DNA of 64,000 nucleotides from Spirosoma oryzicola (GCF_021233055.1 NZ_CP089538.1:2682501-2746500); one strand, 5' to 3'; shown: positions 34,117-43,931, counted from the first letter of the stretch. The notes: generated by a model from the letters alone, not told the origin. A program made the numbers and translations.

Positions 34117-34191
34117 TTTTTGTCATCCCGACAACGGAGGAATCTCCGGTACTAGTAAACAAAGATTCCTCCGTTGTCGGGATGACAAAAA
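34117..34191. repeat. palindromic TTTTTGTCATCCCGAC element, possible terminator
   Basis: 29-nt arms (left 34117-34145, TTTTTGTCATCCCGACAACG... ; right 34163-34191, exact complement) around a 17-nt loop. The core TGTCATCCCGAC..GGAGGAATCT is the type of dispersed intergenic palindrome I recall from many Bacteroidota genomes. T-rich ends on both strands allow it to act as a terminator between the DUF4159 gene and moxR. Confidence 0.7.
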
Positions 34192-34302
34192 CAGCTAATA
34201 CGGCTTGAGAATGAAACGCTTAAATGAGTCTGTAGAATAGAATAGGCAACGATCAATTCTACATCACGTACCGTTTACCTCTTTATACAACCTGATAAAA
34301 AC

Positions 34303-35286
34303 TTGGAATCAACAGACTTAACCCATTACAAAACACTGGTGGCCAGGCTGCCGCAGCTACGCAACGAAATCGGCAAAGTAATTATCGGACAACAGGAGGT
34401 CATCAGCGAGGTGCTGATTGCGCTTTTAGCGGGTGGTCACTGCCTGCTGGAAGGCGTACCCGGACTTGCCAAAACGCTGATGGTCAAGACGATGGCTGAT
34501 GCGCTGGCCATGCGCTTCAAACGCATTCAGTTTACGCCCGACCTGATGCCCGGCGATATTGTCGGTACCGAGATTCTGGAAGAAGACCACGAGACCGGCA
34601 AGAAATTCTTCCAGTTCAACAAAGGCCCTTTGTTTGCCAACGTTGTGCTGGCCGATGAGATCAACCGGACACCCCCCAAAACGCAGGCCGCCATGCTGGA
34701 AGCCATGCAGGAATACAAGGTCACGTATGGGGGCAACGACTATGCCTTACCACGTCCGTTCCTGATCATTGCCACACAAAACCCCATCGAGCAGGCCGGT
34801 ACCTACCCATTGCCCGAAGCCCAGCTCGACCGTTTTTTGCTGTACATCAAACTAAGCTATCCGTCGGAGCAGGAAGAGCTTACCGTATTGCAAAGCACAA
34901 CGGGTACCAAACGCCCCGTGCTGAATACGATCCTCTCCGACGAGGATATTTTGAATCTACAAAGCCTAACCCGGCAGGTGCACATCAGCGATGAACTGAT
35001 TGCATACATCAACCGGCTAGTACGGGCTACGCGTCCGCAGGATAGTCCTTCGGCGTTCGTGAAGCAGTGGTGCGAATGGGGGGCGGGTCCGCGTGCCGGA
35101 CAGGCGCTGGTCTTGTGTGCCAAAGCCCGCGCAGTGCTCAATGAGCGTTTTTCTGTTATTCCCGACGATATTCAGACGCTGGCTTATCCGGTATTGCGCC
35201 ATCGAATCGCCTTGAACTTTCGCGCCGATTCGGAGGGGATCACCACCGATAAGGTCATCAGCGAACTACTCAAAGGGGTAAAGTAA
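34303..35286 (+). CDS. MoxR-family AAA+ ATPase
   Basis: A 327-residue AAA+ chaperone-like ATPase. Walker A is GVPGLAKT at 51-58, Walker B LADEINR with Asp118 and Glu119, and sensor 1 is in LIIATQNPIEQAGTYPLPEAQLDRF. MoxR proteins help mature or activate partners that have von Willebrand factor A domains; the next gene, a DUF58 protein, is the usual partner. The start is a TTG at 34303 (no suitable ATG upstream). The gene is followed 147 bp later by the DUF58 gene. Confidence 0.95.
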   Translation: MESTDLTHYKTLVARLPQLRNEIGKVIIGQQEVISEVLIALLAGGHCLLEGVPGLAKTLMVKTMADALAMRFKRIQFTPDLMPGDIVGTEILEEDHETGKKFFQFNKGPLFANVVLADEINRTPPKTQAAMLEAMQEYKVTYGGNDYALPRPFLIIATQNPIEQAGTYPLPEAQLDRFLLYIKLSYPSEQEELTVLQSTTGTKRPVLNTILSDEDILNLQSLTRQVHISDELIAYINRLVRATRPQDSPSAFVKQWCEWGAGPRAGQALVLCAKARAVLNERFSVIPDDIQTLAYPVLRHRIALNFRADSEGITTDKVISELLKGVK

Positions 35287-35433
35287 AACGAACGCTCGTA
35301 GGGTAGGGCATCGGTTTAACGCGTGCGTAGCTGATGCGCACCGGCTGCGGTTCAATCTCATTCCCATCAAAAGCTATAGAAACAGGATTTCCTGGAAATC
35401 CCTGCGTTCTTGCTGCTTCGGTATTCATCAACA

Positions 35434-36300
35434 ATGGCTACACTGACTTCTGATCTGATCCGTTTAAACAACCTGCAACTGGCTAGCAAGCTTGTCAGCG
35501 ATGAGCTGATGCTGGGTATTCAGACCAGCCGCCGGTCGGGAATAGGAACCGAGTTTGAACAGTATCGGCACTACGAACCGGGCGACGATCCCAAACGTAT
35601 CGACTGGAAACTGTTTGCGCGGAGTGGCAATTACCTGGTTCGGGAATCGGCAACGGAGAGTAACCAGCAGGTCCGGTTTTTGCTGGATCTGTCGGGATCG
35701 ATGAATTACGACGAGTCGGGAATTAGCCGGTTACACTACGCGAAAATTCTTCTGGCGTCACTGGCGTACCTGGGCTATCGGCAAAACGATCAACTCAGTT
35801 TGTATGGGTTGCAAAATGGCGACGTTCAGGCGCTGGTTCCACCGGGCAAGCAATCGTTTCTGAAGATTGTGGGTACGCTGGAAACGGCGCAGGCATCCGG
35901 AGCGTGGGTGGTCAAGCAGCCCTCGTTTCCGGAGTTCAGCCGCAAGCAAAGCGAACTGCTGATTATTGCGTCCGACTTTTTGCAGGTGGGCGACGAGTGG
36001 TTGCACCTGATTCAGAACGTGGCCGGGCCGCGTCGGGAAATCGTTATTTTTCAGATTCTTGGCGATCAGGAGCTGGACTTTAACCTGACGGGTTTCTACC
36101 GCTTTCAGGATCTGGAAACGGGACGCGAAATCGAACTACAGGCCGATGCGGTTCGGGACACCGTTCGGCAGACGGCTACGGCGTATCTGGCGAAGTTGGA
36201 CGATGCGCTACGAATTCCGCACGTCCGGCTGATCCGCGTTCGGCTGAGCGATCCGATTGGCCGGGTCCTGAGCGGATTCCTGACCGGGAAGCAAGTGTGA
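35434..36300 (+). CDS. DUF58 domain protein (VWA-like, MoxR partner)
   Basis: A 288-residue protein with the DUF58 signature YEPGDDPKRIDWKLFARSGN at 48-67 and a MIDAS-like metal motif DLSGSM at 85-90 that starts the von Willebrand A-like fold. It has no membrane segment, unlike some DUF58 relatives, so it is probably cytoplasmic and may be held by the BatA-like protein encoded next. The ATG at 35434 (MATLTSDLIRLNN) is chosen over an upstream TTG at 35410. Confidence 0.92.
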   Translation: MATLTSDLIRLNNLQLASKLVSDELMLGIQTSRRSGIGTEFEQYRHYEPGDDPKRIDWKLFARSGNYLVRESATESNQQVRFLLDLSGSMNYDESGISRLHYAKILLASLAYLGYRQNDQLSLYGLQNGDVQALVPPGKQSFLKIVGTLETAQASGAWVVKQPSFPEFSRKQSELLIIASDFLQVGDEWLHLIQNVAGPRREIVIFQILGDQELDFNLTGFYRFQDLETGREIELQADAVRDTVRQTATAYLAKLDDALRIPHVRLIRVRLSDPIGRVLSGFLTGKQV

Positions 36301-36397
36301 TCGTGCGAAACGTGACCTGCACAGCGAAGGGCAATCGGCCCTGTATTTACCTGTTGGATCTGATGGTTGATCGGTATCCAGTGTCTTTCTAGTATAA

Positions 36398-37588
36398 ATG
36401 GCTTTTTTAGAACCGTTTTTGTTGTGGGGTGCGCTGGCGGTACTTAGTCCGATCATCATCCATTTCTGGCACCAGAAAAAAGGGAAACCATTGGCGTGGG
36501 CGGCTACGCAATGGCTTGTTGAAAAAAATCAGCAGCAACAGCGTGGATTGAAACTCGACAACATCGTTCTGCTGATTCTTCGGTGTTTGTTACTACTTGT
36601 GCTGGTCGCCCTGCTCAGTCAGCTCGTGCTGAACAATCTGAAAAGCAAGACCGACAATCAGCCCATCCATTTGGTTCAACCCAATGCGCTGCTTTCGTCG
36701 AACTACCGATTTGAACTGGAAGAGGCCCGCAAACGGGGCGAAAAGCTGTACTGGATGGATGAAAATACGGAGCCGGTCGATGAGCTTACCGAGCTGCCCG
36801 CGAAGCCGAATTTTTCGCCGTTGCTGCTTCAGGCGGCTATCGACAAACGGCGTCACGACGAGGCCGAGGTGCATCTGTACCTGCTGAATACCGACGGACT
36901 GGCAACCGTTCCGGCGGTGTACGTTCCCGCCCGGTTTCAACTGCATACGATGATCGATTCGAGTCAGAAACCACGGGCGTATCTGGCGACAAAAGGCGGA
37001 CAAAAACTGTTTGTCAATCAGGCCGGACGCTTGACGACCAGTGCGGTGCTGGATCCGGCGCTGAAATTTCAATCGGCACCGGCCCATACGGGTCCCTTGC
37101 GGGTGTTGGTTCAGTACAGTAATCAACGTGAACAGCGTACGGTCGAAGCGGCCTTGAATGCCCTGGCTGAGGTCTACGATCTTGACTTGTCGATTGACCA
37201 TACACCGACGACGGCCACACCCTACGACTGGGTACTGACGGATCAAATAAACCAGAATTCAAACCCGCAAACGTTATATATCGTGTCGGGTCAATCGGCT
37301 GCTTCGGAGGCACCGAACGTACGGTTTCATGCGTACGCCTTTACCCCGCAAACGGATGAACGGGTCGCCAGTGGTCAGCTGCCCGAGTGGTTGGGCGAAC
37401 GCTTGATTGAACACTACGGCCTGCGGGTTAGCTCGGAGCCACTGAGTCAGCAGGAATTAAAATCGCTGTTCGTCGTAGCGAGCCGGTCGGACCGGAAGCC
37501 GCAAACATTAGTTCATAACGTACTCGTACTGCTGTTCGTCGTTTTGCTTATCGCAGAACGCTGGATCGCCTTAACAAAAAACGCATGA
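36398..37588 (+). CDS. BatA-type membrane protein (aerotolerance N-terminal domain)
   Basis: A 396-residue inner-membrane protein. The N-terminal 80 residues are the BatA domain: MAFLEPFLLWGALAVLSPII, then a second hydrophobic segment VLLILRCLLLLVLVALLSQL. The middle is a soluble domain, presumably periplasmic, followed by a final membrane segment (LVHNVLVLLFVVLLIAERWI). It lacks the VWA domain of classical BatA and BatB. Its stop overlaps the start of the next gene by 4 bp (ATGA), so these are translationally coupled. Confidence 0.87.
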   Translation: MAFLEPFLLWGALAVLSPIIIHFWHQKKGKPLAWAATQWLVEKNQQQQRGLKLDNIVLLILRCLLLLVLVALLSQLVLNNLKSKTDNQPIHLVQPNALLSSNYRFELEEARKRGEKLYWMDENTEPVDELTELPAKPNFSPLLLQAAIDKRRHDEAEVHLYLLNTDGLATVPAVYVPARFQLHTMIDSSQKPRAYLATKGGQKLFVNQAGRLTTSAVLDPALKFQSAPAHTGPLRVLVQYSNQREQRTVEAALNALAEVYDLDLSIDHTPTTATPYDWVLTDQINQNSNPQTLYIVSGQSAASEAPNVRFHAYAFTPQTDERVASGQLPEWLGERLIEHYGLRVSSEPLSQQELKSLFVVASRSDRKPQTLVHNVLVLLFVVLLIAERWIALTKNA

Positions 37589-39840
37589 CGGATCCCAAGC
37601 AAATCATATCGTCGGTCAGCAATCAACTTTACGCCAACGCGCTACTGCGGTGTCTGGTCCTCGCTGCTTCGGCCTTTCTCCTGACGTTTACCTTCACCCA
37701 CTCGCTGCTGATCGCGGGCCTGGCTGGACTGGCTGGCCTAGTAGCCGGTATGGTGCTAGGTAAGCTGTTTGAGGACAAGAAACCGCAGGCCGTTCGGCTT
37801 ATTCACCAGACCGTCGGCGATGCGGAATACAGTTTGCCGCTCTTGGAAAAAACGCAGCTGAACGTAGCCGAACAGCTTCAACTCGAACGACTGCACGAGC
37901 GTATCCGCGACGCGAAAATTCCGACCGTTCTATTCGCGCAGCTAAAAGTCTACGCGCTTATCCTGCTGGCTGCGCTGGCTGTTTACGTCGCTTATCCGCT
38001 TCTTCAACGGTCTTCGGCCATGAGCCCAAAGCCGGGAGAAAGCCGTCGGGCGGCATTAGTAGCCGAAGAAAAGCCAGTTGCACCCTCGTTCGAGTCGGCG
38101 CAGCTACGGATTCAGCCCCCCGCTTACACCCAACTGCCGGAGCGGGTATCGTCGGATCTGAACGCGTCGTCCATCAACGGCTCGATGCTTACTTGGCGCA
38201 TTGCGTTCAGCGATAGCCGTAACGTGTCGGTTCGGCTGGTGAGCAACCGGGGGGTCGAGGTTCGCTTCAAACCGTCCGACGATGGGTTTGTGTACCAGGA
38301 TCGGCTCATCAATTCGGGCTTGTACGCCATCAAAGCCTACTGGTCCGGGCTGGGTAAGGATTCGTTGGTTTACCAGTCGGATTTTTACCGGCTCGAAGCG
38401 CAACCCGATTTAGCGCCCAAGATCGTTCCCGAATCCAAAGAACTGTACCGCTACCATTACCTGAAAGACCCCAAAAATATCGCTCTGTCCGCCACAATGT
38501 CCGACGATTTCAAGGTTACACAGGCATTTATCGTAGCTACTGTAGCGCGCGGATCGGGCGAGAATGTGAAGTTTCGGGAGGTGAAAATGCCGTTGGACCG
38601 GAGTAATTTCAAGGAAGCCAAGCTGACAAAACAGATTGATCTGAAAGCGCTCAACTTTGCGCCCGGCGATGAGCTGTACTACTACTGGGCCGCGTTCGAC
38701 AATCGGCAACCCGAACCGAATTTTACGAAGTCAGATACGTATTTTCTCGTTTACAAAGACACGACCAAGCTGGAAGAAAGCGAACTGGCTACGATGGCCG
38801 TGAACATCATGCCGGAGTATTTTCGGAGTCAGCGACAGATCATTATCGATACCGAAAAGCTGATCGCCAAACGCAAAACGATGGCCGACAAGGCGAATCC
38901 GAATCATGCGTTCAAAAGCGCGTCGAACGAAATCGGCTTCGATCAGAAAGCACTGCGCCTACGCTATGGTCAGTTTCTGGGCGAAGAATTCGAAAAATCC
39001 ATCGGGGGGGATGGCGCTCCGCCCATACCGACTAACAGCGAAGGGGTAGTCGTGGCGGGCATGGCGGCTATTCAGGCGTACATGCACAAGCACGACGAGG
39101 GGGAAGGCGAACAGACGGCGGCTCCGCAACGCCCGGTGCACTCGGCCGATGATGGGCACAACCACGGGGGCGGTGGCGGATCGTCCGACGACGGTAAAGA
39201 TCCCGTGGCCGCCTTGATGGAACAGTACGTGCACAATCACGACGATGCCGAAACAAACACCTTCCACGAGCAATCGACCCGGAGCCTGTTGAAAATGGCG
39301 CTGGAACAGATGTGGGAATCAGAATTGCATCTGCGGATGTACGAGCCCGAAAAAGCCTTGCCGTACGAGAAAAAAGCGCTTGAATATCTGAAGCTGTCGC
39401 AGCAGAAAGCGCGCTCGTTCGTCAAAAAAACCGGCTTCGACCCGCCCCCGATCAAAGAACAGGAAACGCGGCTAACCGGCGAACTGAAAAACGTGAACGC
39501 CAATACAAGCCAACAGCGGATGTACGATCAGCCCCGGCTGGAATCGCTGGTAGGACAGGTGCTCGGCTTTTTGTCACTGGATCAACTCAATGCTACACAG
39601 CGGCAGACCGTACAGCAATTGGGCAATACCCTGGCCGACCGGGTTGTCAACAGCGGCCTGACGAACTGGTCGGTGCTAACGGGACTACAGAAACTGGCGG
39701 GTGGTAAACCGCTTGCCGATGCCGAGAAAAAACAGCTGAAAACCAAACTGTATGAACTGGCCGGAACGTCGCAGCAAACCAACCGTTCCTACACCAGCGA
39801 ACGTAAACTCGAACGGTCATTCTGGCGCCATTTACAATGA
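37585..39840 (+). CDS. large membrane protein, DUF4175-like
   Basis: A 751-residue protein with three N-terminal membrane segments (LVLAASAFLLTFTFTHSLLI, LAGLAGLVAGMVLG, and VYALILLAALAVYVAYPLL) followed by a long soluble part of beta domains (about 160-400) and a helical, charged C-terminus. A histidine- and glycine-rich stretch lies near 520-550 (HDEGEGEQTAAPQRPVHSAD, then DGHNHGGGGGSSDDGKDP). The layout resembles DUF4175 proteins of MoxR operons. It overlaps its neighbours on both sides by 4 bp (37585-37588 and 39837-39840). Confidence 0.75.
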   Translation: MTDPKQIISSVSNQLYANALLRCLVLAASAFLLTFTFTHSLLIAGLAGLAGLVAGMVLGKLFEDKKPQAVRLIHQTVGDAEYSLPLLEKTQLNVAEQLQLERLHERIRDAKIPTVLFAQLKVYALILLAALAVYVAYPLLQRSSAMSPKPGESRRAALVAEEKPVAPSFESAQLRIQPPAYTQLPERVSSDLNASSINGSMLTWRIAFSDSRNVSVRLVSNRGVEVRFKPSDDGFVYQDRLINSGLYAIKAYWSGLGKDSLVYQSDFYRLEAQPDLAPKIVPESKELYRYHYLKDPKNIALSATMSDDFKVTQAFIVATVARGSGENVKFREVKMPLDRSNFKEAKLTKQIDLKALNFAPGDELYYYWAAFDNRQPEPNFTKSDTYFLVYKDTTKLEESELATMAVNIMPEYFRSQRQIIIDTEKLIAKRKTMADKANPNHAFKSASNEIGFDQKALRLRYGQFLGEEFEKSIGGDGAPPIPTNSEGVVVAGMAAIQAYMHKHDEGEGEQTAAPQRPVHSADDGHNHGGGGGSSDDGKDPVAALMEQYVHNHDDAETNTFHEQSTRSLLKMALEQMWESELHLRMYEPEKALPYEKKALEYLKLSQQKARSFVKKTGFDPPPIKEQETRLTGELKNVNANTSQQRMYDQPRLESLVGQVLGFLSLDQLNATQRQTVQQLGNTLADRVVNSGLTNWSVLTGLQKLAGGKPLADAEKKQLKTKLYELAGTSQQTNRSYTSERKLERSFWRHLQ

Positions 39841-41465
39841 TTTCTTTCCAATTCGACCGATCACAGCCCATCAGTTGGCTTACTATGGGGCTTGTTGCGC
39901 TGCTGCTCGCGGTACAGCTCTGGCTTACCCTCCGCAACGAGACGATTACTGGACAACGGAAAACGGTTCGGCTGGTGTTGAACGGGCTGCTGTGGCTGGT
40001 GGTACTCGGCTACGTCCTGCAACCGACCTGGACCGTTACGGCCAGTACCCGACACGCGCTGCTGGCCGGTGAGGACGTTCCCGACAACTTTCGGCAAAAA
40101 ATCGGCGATAGCCTGCATATCCGGGAGGTGCTTACCCGGCAGACGTTTAAGCCCGAACGCTATGATTCCGTCACGTTGGTTGGGCAGGATTTTTCGCCCG
40201 AATTGCTTAGCCGGTTGAGTCGGCAGGTAATTCGCTGGATTCCGTATACCGCTCCCGATCAGGTACAAACCATCAACTGGAAAGGAATTGTCCAGAAAGG
40301 CGAGATGCAGCAGGTAACGGGCAACATTCAGTCGTCGAAGAAGCAACGCATCAAGCTGATGTACGGGGGGCGCACACTCGACAGTCTGGACATACCGAAA
40401 GGAGCCGCGTCGTTTACGCTTCAATTTCCGGTATTTACGCTGGGTCGAACCGAAACCGAGTTGGTTCTGGACAATACTCCGCTGGATACGATTCGTTTTT
40501 TTGCCCGTCCACTAAAGCCGCTGGCCTTTCAGTTTGTGCTCGGAACGCCCGATTTTGAAAGCAGAGCGCTGGCCGACTGGTTAGGGAAAAATGGTCATTC
40601 GGTACAGGTTACGTCTACGCTGTCGAAAGATATTACCAACAAGCTGACGATCAACCGGACTTCCGCCAAACCCGACGTGATCGTTACGGACCCGAGCAAT
40701 GCAGGTAGCGCTGTGGTTAAGAGAGCCGTAGCCGACGGCAAATCGGTGCTGTTTATCAACCTGACCAGTCCCGAGGCTGATTTTCGATTGATCAATCAGG
40801 CGTTGGGAAGCCGCTGGCAAGCGAAGAAAGTATCCAACGAGCCGTTGGTTCCGGTTGGTAGTGGCCTAAACGCCTTGCCCTATACCTTCGTGACGAATGC
40901 CGCTCAGACGATTGTTCCGGGGTACCCGGTTGGGGTTCAGCGGACGACCGGTACGATTGGCGTCAGTCTCCTGGGCGAAACCTTTCCGCTCAAACTGAGT
41001 GGCGATAGCATGGCGTATAACCGGGTCTGGAATGCCGTTCTGGCCCGGCTTCAACCGGCAACTATAAACAGCGTCGATCTGGACGCGCCCGTTTTTGCCC
41101 GGTTCCGGGAAGCGATTCGGGTCAACAATCTGCCGACACGCCCAAGTGCGGTTCGGCTCGGCAGCGATACGGTTGCCTTGACGTATTCAGCCATCAATCC
41201 CTTGTCGGCGGATGGGTATTTTCGGGTAAGTCAGGCGGGGTGGTTGCCGATAGGCGATTCGCTGGCGACCTACGCGGAAGGATCAGGCTTACCCACGCTG
41301 GCCAAAAGTCGGATGGTCAACGCCTATGCACTGGCGCACGCCAACGATCAGACGAATCGCGTAGTGGCGGATCGGGTAACTGAAACCCGGCTGCCGGGCT
41401 GGGCGTGGCTACTGCTTTTTGTCGTCTGCCTGACGAGCCTGTGGGTCGAACCAAAGCTAGGTTGA
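39837..41465 (+). CDS. membrane-anchored protein of the MoxR operon, function unknown
   Basis: A 542-residue protein. It starts with two membrane segments (ITMGL-like [18 protein letters not shown] and [16 protein letters not shown]), continues with a large predicted periplasmic domain, and ends with a membrane segment ([20 protein letters not shown]). The topology resembles BatA/BatB-type and VWA-linked glutamine-amidotransferase-like proteins, with a possible Rossmann-like segment [20 protein letters not shown]. No MIDAS motif is visible. It is the last gene of the tightly overlapping operon and is followed by a palindrome. Confidence 0.75.
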   Translation: MISFQFDRSQPISWLTMGLVALLLAVQLWLTLRNETITGQRKTVRLVLNGLLWLVVLGYVLQPTWTVTASTRHALLAGEDVPDNFRQKIGDSLHIREVLTRQTFKPERYDSVTLVGQDFSPELLSRLSRQVIRWIPYTAPDQVQTINWKGIVQKGEMQQVTGNIQSSKKQRIKLMYGGRTLDSLDIPKGAASFTLQFPVFTLGRTETELVLDNTPLDTIRFFARPLKPLAFQFVLGTPDFESRALADWLGKNGHSVQVTSTLSKDITNKLTINRTSAKPDVIVTDPSNAGSAVVKRAVADGKSVLFINLTSPEADFRLINQALGSRWQAKKVSNEPLVPVGSGLNALPYTFVTNAAQTIVPGYPVGVQRTTGTIGVSLLGETFPLKLSGDSMAYNRVWNAVLARLQPATINSVDLDAPVFARFREAIRVNNLPTRPSAVRLGSDTVALTYSAINPLSADGYFRVSQAGWLPIGDSLATYAEGSGLPTLAKSRMVNAYALAHANDQTNRVVADRVTETRLPGWAWLLLFVVCLTSLWVEPKLG

Positions 41466-41490
41466 TTTAGGCCGCTTTACTGCCTACGTA

Positions 41491-41558
41491 GTGTCGGCGG
41501 GGCGCCCACGTGGTGTCGGTTTTGAGAAACCGACACCACGTGGGCGCCCCGCCGACAC
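41491..41558. repeat. perfect 68-bp palindrome of the GTGTCGG family
   Basis: 32-nt arms (41491-41522 and 41527-41558; left arm GTGTCGGCGGGGCGCCCACG followed by TGGTGTCGGTTT) around the loop TGAG. It starts 25 bp after the stop of the MoxR operon's last gene and 67 bp before the pterin dehydratase ATG. The core GTGTCGGTTT-TGAG-AAACCGACAC recurs at 43860-43903 and 51957-52026. Confidence 0.85.
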
Positions 41559-41625
41559 CATTCTGTCTGCGTTATCGTTAAACTTGCGGGACCATTCGGA
41601 GGTTATAGGCCAAAACGCAAATCGT

Positions 41626-41871
41626 ATGTGGGAGGAAAAAGACAATCAACTGACGCGTGAGTTTATGTTCACCGATTTTTCGGAAGCGTTCGCTTTCATG
41701 ACCCGCGTGGCGCTTATCGCCGAGAAAATGGATCACCATCCGTGGTGGTCGAACGTGTACAACAAGGTAACGATCCGGCTTTCTACGCATGATGCGGGCA
41801 ATACCGTGACGGAAAAGGATCAGAAGATGGCGGCTGCTATCGATAAATTGATTGTTGGCGAAGTGTGGTAA
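41626..41871 (+). CDS. pterin-4a-carbinolamine dehydratase (4a-hydroxytetrahydrobiopterin dehydratase)
   Basis: An 81-residue enzyme that dehydrates 4a-hydroxy-tetrahydropterin to recycle the cofactor of aromatic amino-acid hydroxylases. The family signature E-K-M-D-H-H-P is at 33-39 ([18 protein letters not shown]), with the third catalytic-site residue His55 in RLSTHDAGN. The frame continues upstream to 41491, but that part is the palindromic repeat; the ATG at 41626 ([11 protein letters not shown]) is the proper start. No phenylalanine hydroxylase is in the window. It overlaps the next gene by 7 bp. Confidence 0.93.
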   Translation: MWEEKDNQLTREFMFTDFSEAFAFMTRVALIAEKMDHHPWWSNVYNKVTIRLSTHDAGNTVTEKDQKMAAAIDKLIVGEVW

Positions 41872-42428
41872 AACAAAGGTCTCCTCGTCTGGCGCTGGTA
41901 CAACTGGTGTACCTGCTGGTGAGCTGTCTCGTACTCGGAGCGATGCTGGCGTTACCCCGAAATTATGATTGGCTAACGACCACTGTCCGGCATTTTTACG
42001 AACAACGGCAAACGTTGGGCGAGCAGATGGGCAAGGAAAGCCGAATGCGGAAAGGCTACGGCACGGCGTACACGTACACTACGCTGATCAAACAACAGGG
42101 CAAGCCCAACGATTACCTATTGATTCCTCCGCAACGGTATCTCATTCGAAACGCCTACAAACAGGGAGCCGCTGACGGGTTTGTCTGGCTGTATCCAAGC
42201 GTACTCTATTATCACCTCGGTCAATCAATTCACCTGCGCGAAATGACCGCGCCGGATACTATGCGCCAACGCGCTACGTACACCCTTTGGGTAACAAACG
42301 GTCGGTTGGAACTGCTCCGACTTACGAACCAGAACCGGGCGGCAGTGCTGGATACGTTCGGTAAGTATGATCCTCACTTTTTTGCGTACACACCCGCTCA
42401 GGCTAAACGATATTATTCAAAGCGATGA
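41865..42428 (+). CDS. hypothetical membrane-anchored protein
   Basis: A 187-residue protein with one N-terminal membrane segment ([20 protein letters not shown]) and a soluble remainder of about 150 residues with many aromatic and arginine residues ([35 protein letters not shown]). It begins with a GTG inside the last codons of the pterin dehydratase gene and ends overlapping the next gene by 4 bp. I do not recognise the family. The overlap with a polytopic membrane protein suggests the two act together. Confidence 0.65.
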   Translation: MVKQRSPRLALVQLVYLLVSCLVLGAMLALPRNYDWLTTTVRHFYEQRQTLGEQMGKESRMRKGYGTAYTYTTLIKQQGKPNDYLLIPPQRYLIRNAYKQGAADGFVWLYPSVLYYHLGQSIHLREMTAPDTMRQRATYTLWVTNGRLELLRLTNQNRAAVLDTFGKYDPHFFAYTPAQAKRYYSKR

Positions 42429-43855
42429 TTTGGCCCGTAGTGTTGGTAGTTTGTATGCAATGGCTGCTCGGCTTTGGCATGGTCACGCGGCTGAAAGCGG
42501 TCCGTAATGGGATGAGCCTTTCAGGACTTTCTATGCTGGTTGGTCTGGGCGTAAGTTCGCTGGTGCCGTTTATCGTTGAGTTCGCGCAGCTACCGATTAC
42601 GGCTACTCCGGTATTCGTGGGGCTGGGTGTACTCACCGGGTTTTCGGCCCTCCTGCTGCAGGGGCAGGGCGAGTATCTGCGAGCGGTATTTTCGGGTCAA
42701 CGAACTGCTATCCGACTGTATGAGCTACCGTTTCTGGGGTTCTGGGCTTATCTGCTGTTCATCAGCGCCTGGAAATGTGCGTGGTTTCCGAATACCCCTT
42801 TCGATACGATTGTCGGTCCTGATCTGGTGGCAACGGCTGCCGTACGGGAGCAAACGCTGGCGTCGTCGGTGTTTACCGAGCATCTGCCGTTGGTGTCGGT
42901 CTTTAGCAACCAACCGTTCTACGCGCCTTTTACGGCCATGCAGCAGGTGATCTACTTGCTGGCGGCTCAGAACGACGGCCCATTTGTGTTCGGGAAAATC
43001 TGGCTTACGGTGCTGGTCGTTGGTTTCGGGTTGTGGCTCTACGCGGAACTACGCGAGCGCATTCATCCGCTGCTGGCTGGCGTGTTGATAACGGTACTGG
43101 CCTGTACACCCGAACTGTTTTCGTACACCTTTCTGGTGCAGACCGATTGGGCGAATGCCGCGTTCTTCGTGGTGGGGGTTATGCTGCTTCAGCGCTATCT
43201 GGCATCGGGCGGGCGGGGCGTACTGGCGGGGAGCGCCTTGCTGATGGCACTGGCCTGCTGGACCCGTACGGAAACTATATTCTTTGCCGCGATTGGATCG
43301 TTACTCCTGTTCGTTCGATTGGTTAGAAGACATCCCGTAAGGGCAGTTGTTCTTGCGGCTGGTTATTCGCTGGCGGGTTTACTGCCGGTGCTGTTCTGGA
43401 ATTACGGATTTCTGCGGGGGTATGTGCCGCTGCCACCCCAGGCTCATTTGGGTGTCATTCATGGCGTGACGGATGGGTATGTCGGCAAACTACTGGCGGT
43501 CTTTTCGGCCATGAATAAAACCGTGGTCTTCGATGCGGACTACTGGAATTATACGGTTTATATTTTCGTCGGGCTTGCCCTGCTAAATCTCGTACTCTTT
43601 CGGGACAAACGCGGCTGGATAACTCTGGTCTGGCTTATCGGTATCTACGGACTGTTTGGTTTGATTATTCAGCATGTAGACGGTGCCAACGTTGCCTATA
43701 CCTTTCGGCGGGGTTTTTTCAAACTGCTGTTCTTGATGTACGTCTACCTCGCGGACACGACGTTAGTCAACCGGCTGTCCGAATGGTTGTATCGGTGGGA
43801 AGACCGGGCAATTCCGTTGTCTGACGAAACACCGGCTCCGCCAGGAATCGTTTAG
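42425..43855 (+). CDS. polytopic membrane protein, glycosyltransferase-39/ArnT-like
   Basis: A 476-residue protein with 11-12 predicted membrane segments. The layout, with a long hydrophilic loop after the third or fourth helix that has the acidic patch NTPFDTIVGPDLVATAAVRE, is like GT-C fold glycosyltransferases and similar lipid-linked sugar transferases. A run near 275-290 (ALACWTRTETIFFAAIGSLL) matches the cytoplasmic RTE-type motif seen in several dolichyl-phosphate-mannose-type transferases. It is the second of a coupled pair and is followed by a bidirectional terminator. Confidence 0.65.
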   Translation: MIWPVVLVVCMQWLLGFGMVTRLKAVRNGMSLSGLSMLVGLGVSSLVPFIVEFAQLPITATPVFVGLGVLTGFSALLLQGQGEYLRAVFSGQRTAIRLYELPFLGFWAYLLFISAWKCAWFPNTPFDTIVGPDLVATAAVREQTLASSVFTEHLPLVSVFSNQPFYAPFTAMQQVIYLLAAQNDGPFVFGKIWLTVLVVGFGLWLYAELRERIHPLLAGVLITVLACTPELFSYTFLVQTDWANAAFFVVGVMLLQRYLASGGRGVLAGSALLMALACWTRTETIFFAAIGSLLLFVRLVRRHPVRAVVLAAGYSLAGLLPVLFWNYGFLRGYVPLPPQAHLGVIHGVTDGYVGKLLAVFSAMNKTVVFDADYWNYTVYIFVGLALLNLVLFRDKRGWITLVWLIGIYGLFGLIIQHVDGANVAYTFRRGFFKLLFLMYVYLADTTLVNRLSEWLYRWEDRAIPLSDETPAPPGIV

Positions 43856-43859
43856 TAGT

Positions 43860-43903
43860 GTTCGGGGTGGTGTCGGTTTTGAGAAACCGACACCACCCCG
43901 AAC
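43860..43903. repeat. 44-bp palindrome of the GTGTCGG family, acting as convergent terminator
   Basis: 20-nt arms (GTTCGGGGTGGTGTCGGTTT at 43860-43879 and its exact complement at 43884-43903) around the loop TGAG. It sits between the plus-strand membrane gene (stop at 43855) and the minus-strand GH43 gene (stop at 43932), where transcripts converge. It has no long T tract. Confidence 0.8.
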
Positions 43904-43931
43904 GAATAGAGTGATCAACAACGGTGCCGAT

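Noticed and set aside
41491..41625. N-terminal extension of the pterin dehydratase frame
   Set aside because: The extension translates the palindromic repeat; the enzyme family begins near the ATG at 41626.
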